Made by a program: the position numbers and the translations under genes. DNA of 64,000 bases from positions 298,778 to 362,777 of the forward strand of contig NZ_JACRYL010000001.1 in assembly GCF_014306625.1 (NCBI RefSeq), read 5' to 3'. Below, piece after piece: positions 61,784 through 64,000 of the stretch. The DNA comes from Pedobacter fastidiosus. GTDB taxonomy: Bacteria > Bacteroidota > Bacteroidia > Sphingobacteriales > Sphingobacteriaceae. Position 1 is the stretch's first letter; every line of letters begins with the position of its first letter. Below the pieces are notes generated by a model. It made no database searches. It was given only the letters and a program-made list of their open reading frames with translations, and was not told where the DNA came from.

Positions 61784-64000
61784 CTATTTTGATCCCTCCA
61801 ATGCTTCATGTTCAAAACGCTCGGCTTCTTTTAAATCCTTATTTGGTTTGTACGGTTTAGCCCAGTATGAATAAATTGCTGGGATTACAAAAAGGGTTAA
61901 AATCAACGAAAATAATGTTCCGCCAACAATAACGGTTCCCATACTCATTCTGCTTTTTGCGGCTGCACCTAAAGCCAACGCAATAGGTAAGGCGCCAATT
62001 GCAATGGCCAAACTTGTCATTAAAATTGGTCGTAAACGAGAAACCGCAGCTTCGCGAATGGCTTCGGGAATTGGAATACCTTTTTCTTTAAGCTGGTTGG
62101 CGAATTCTACAATTAAAATACCATTTTTGGTTACCAAACCGATTAGCATAATGGTACCAATCTGACTGAAAATATTCCAACTTTGACCACATAACCAGAG
62201 CGATAAAAATGCCCCGGCAACCGCCATTGGCACCGTTAAAATAATAATAATTGGATCTTTAAAACTCTCAAACTGTGCCGATAGAATTAAATAAACCAAT
62301 AACAACGCTAAGCCAAAGGCGAAAAATGTGTTTGAAGAACTTTCTTTAAAATCTCTAGATTCACCACTTAAATCAGTCGAAAAACTTTCATCCAAAACCT
62401 TTTTTGCAATGGCATCCATCGCGTCAATTCCATCACCAATACTTTTTCCCGGCGCTAAACCTGCAGAAACCGTAGCTGCAATAAAACGGTTATTTCTGTA
62501 CAATTGTGGCGGACTACTTTCTTCTTTTGCCGTAACCAAATTATCCAGCTGAACCAATTCCCCACTATCATTCCGAACATAAACCGAACTTAAATCCAAA
62601 GGATCTTTCCGGTCACCACGATCGAACTGTCCAATAACCTGATACTGCTTTCCATTCATAAAGAAATACGAAAACCTTTGCCCACTTAAACCAAGGTTTA
62701 AGGTTTGCGCAATTGCAGCGATGGAAACACCAAGGTTTTTAGCTTTATCTCGATCAATAGTTAAGTTAATTTCTGGTTTATTAAACTTCAGGTTTACATC
62801 CGAAGTGGTAAATGTCGGGTCTTTTGAAACCTCATCCATAAACAATGGAACTTTCTCTCTCAGTTTCTCGAAATTTTGAGCCTGAATAATATAACTAATA
62901 GGTAAACCACCTCTACGACCAACAGAAATGGTGGGTTGCTGATTTACAATCGTTTTTCCTTCGGTATATTTTTTAGTAATTTTTGTAAGCTGATCAGCAA
63001 TTTGCTGTTGGGTTCTTTCTCGATCTTCGGGATCGACCAAGCCCATGCGCAAAAATCCAGAGTTTACAGAACCTGATCCTCCAAAACCTGGTGAAGTAAT
63101 GGTAATGTTTACATTTTTTTCGGGAACCGAATCGATAACTAATTGATTCAGTTTCATGATAAACTTGTCTGTATAAGCGAAGGAAGCGCCTTCTGGTGTG
63201 GTCACATTAATGTTAATTGCACTTCTATCATCATAAGGAGCGGTTTCTTTTGGAAGAATTTTCCAAAAGAGAAAAATCAAGCCCATACAAACCAAAATAA
63301 TTGGAATGGATAACCATCTTTTATCTAAAAACTTATTTAGATTGGTTTCGTAACCGTCGTTCAGCTTAACAAAATAAGGCTCTGTCCAGTTGTAGAATTT
63401 TGAAGGCTTGTGTCCACCTTTTTTCATCAGATAAGCGTTAAGCATTGGCGTTAACGTAAGCGATACAAAAGCAGATACCAATACGGCTGCGCCAATTACA
63501 ACCCCGAATTCCCTAAACAGTCGCCCAACAAATCCCTGTAAAAATATTACTGGAAGGAATACGGCAGCAAGCGTAATTGAGATGGAAATAACAGCGAAAA
63601 AGATTTCATTTGAACCTTTAATTGCAGCCTCAAACGGCGACATTCCTTCCTCAACTTTCTTAAATATATTTTCCGTTACCACAATTCCATCATCCACTAC
63701 CAAACCCGTGGCCAAAACAATTGCAAGTAAACTCAATACGTTAATGGAGAATCCAAAAGCGTACATAATAAAGAATGTAAAAATTAAGGAAACTGGAATA
63801 TCGATTAACGGTCGGAAAGCAATTGCCCAATCTCTAAAGAATAAATAGATAATCAGAATTACCAAGATAAGCGATAAACCAATGGTTTCGGCTACTTCGG
63901 TTACCGAACGTTTAATAAATAGGGTAGTATCTAAAGCAACTTTAAGTTTAATATCCTGCGGGATATCTGCTTTTAACTTATCAAAACGCTTATAAAATTC
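61784..64000 (-). CDS. RND-family efflux transporter permease, HAE1-type (partial, N-terminus cut)
   Basis: The frame is open to the window end, so at least 739 codons are visible and the start lies beyond base 64000. It has the TM4 proton-relay Asp pair in 'LATGLVVDDGIVVTENIFKKV', the 'RLRPILMTSLAIAIGALPIALA' segment, and 'IMLIGLVTKNGILIVEFANQ' in TM10. These are hallmarks of AcrB-type pumps. It takes substrates from the periplasm/inner membrane to TolC with a membrane fusion protein, which is presumably encoded upstream outside the window. Confidence 0.95.
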   Translation of the reverse strand, partial: EFYKRFDKLKADIPQDIKLKVALDTTLFIKRSVTEVAETIGLSLILVILIIYLFFRDWAIAFRPLIDIPVSLIFTFFIMYAFGFSINVLSLLAIVLATGLVVDDGIVVTENIFKKVEEGMSPFEAAIKGSNEIFFAVISISITLAAVFLPVIFLQGFVGRLFREFGVVIGAAVLVSAFVSLTLTPMLNAYLMKKGGHKPSKFYNWTEPYFVKLNDGYETNLNKFLDKRWLSIPIILVCMGLIFLFWKILPKETAPYDDRSAININVTTPEGASFAYTDKFIMKLNQLVIDSVPEKNVNITITSPGFGGSGSVNSGFLRMGLVDPEDRERTQQQIADQLTKITKKYTEGKTIVNQQPTISVGRRGGLPISYIIQAQNFEKLREKVPLFMDEVSKDPTFTTSDVNLKFNKPEINLTIDRDKAKNLGVSIAAIAQTLNLGLSGQRFSYFFMNGKQYQVIGQFDRGDRKDPLDLSSVYVRNDSGELVQLDNLVTAKEESSPPQLYRNNRFIAATVSAGLAPGKSIGDGIDAMDAIAKKVLDESFSTDLSGESRDFKESSSNTFFAFGLALLLVYLILSAQFESFKDPIIIILTVPMAVAGAFLSLWLCGQSWNIFSQIGTIMLIGLVTKNGILIVEFANQLKEKGIPIPEAIREAAVSRLRPILMTSLAIAIGALPIALALGAAAKSRMSMGTVIVGGTLFSLILTLFVIPAIYSYWAKPYKPNKDLKEAERFEHEALEGSK

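Overview
The window looks like a chromosomal segment of a Bacteroidota bacterium, most likely family Sphingobacteriaceae (Pedobacter-like). The evidence is a low-GC sequence, an alternative complex III plus caa3-type oxidase operon, a SusC/SusD pair controlled by an ECF sigma/FecR pair, a giant adhesin with a type IX secretion (gliding-motility type) C-terminus next to PorP/SprF and PorE-like genes, and TAnnTTTG-type -7 boxes. Genus is inferred from gene content only.

Layout. 1-2925: end of an OstA-like gene, an Omp85-type barrel protein and a deoxyhypusine-synthase-like enzyme. 3226-19736: one long plus-strand respiratory cluster: ActA-F (quinol oxidation, alternative complex III), cytochrome oxidase II and I, haem A and haem O synthases, two subunit-III proteins, subunit IV, a Sco-like protein and DUF420. 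19847-29404: ECF sigma, FecR anti-sigma, SusC with an STN signalling domain, SusD, an Mx1-type metallopeptidase lipoprotein and a DUF4302 lipoprotein. 29517-31809: small housekeeping-type genes (DUF983, DUF2461, OmpA lipoprotein). 31867-48010: a STAND-type ATPase divergent from a 3405-residue modular Ig-like surface protein, followed by PorP/SprF and a PorE-like OmpA protein.

48126-53729 is the most unusual part. A full-length LanB-type dehydratase gene is followed by a LytS-type histidine kinase (minus) and a LytTR regulator (minus). Between these two regulatory genes, on the opposite strand, lie five tandem, nearly identical small genes for 47-48-residue peptides. They are rich in Ser/Thr and Asn/Gln and contain no cysteine. 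This looks like a RiPP precursor family for a LanB enzyme that cannot give ordinary lanthionine rings from these precursors alone. No cyclase, protease or transporter is in the window.

54120-64000: an orphan HsdR-N-type protein, HtpG, a DUF4241 gene flanked on both sides by arrays of a composite hairpin repeat, a single-domain response regulator, and a minus-strand operon of an RND pump (cut by the window end), TolC and a BadF-type sugar kinase. No rRNA, tRNA, CRISPR array, insertion sequence or prophage was recognised.
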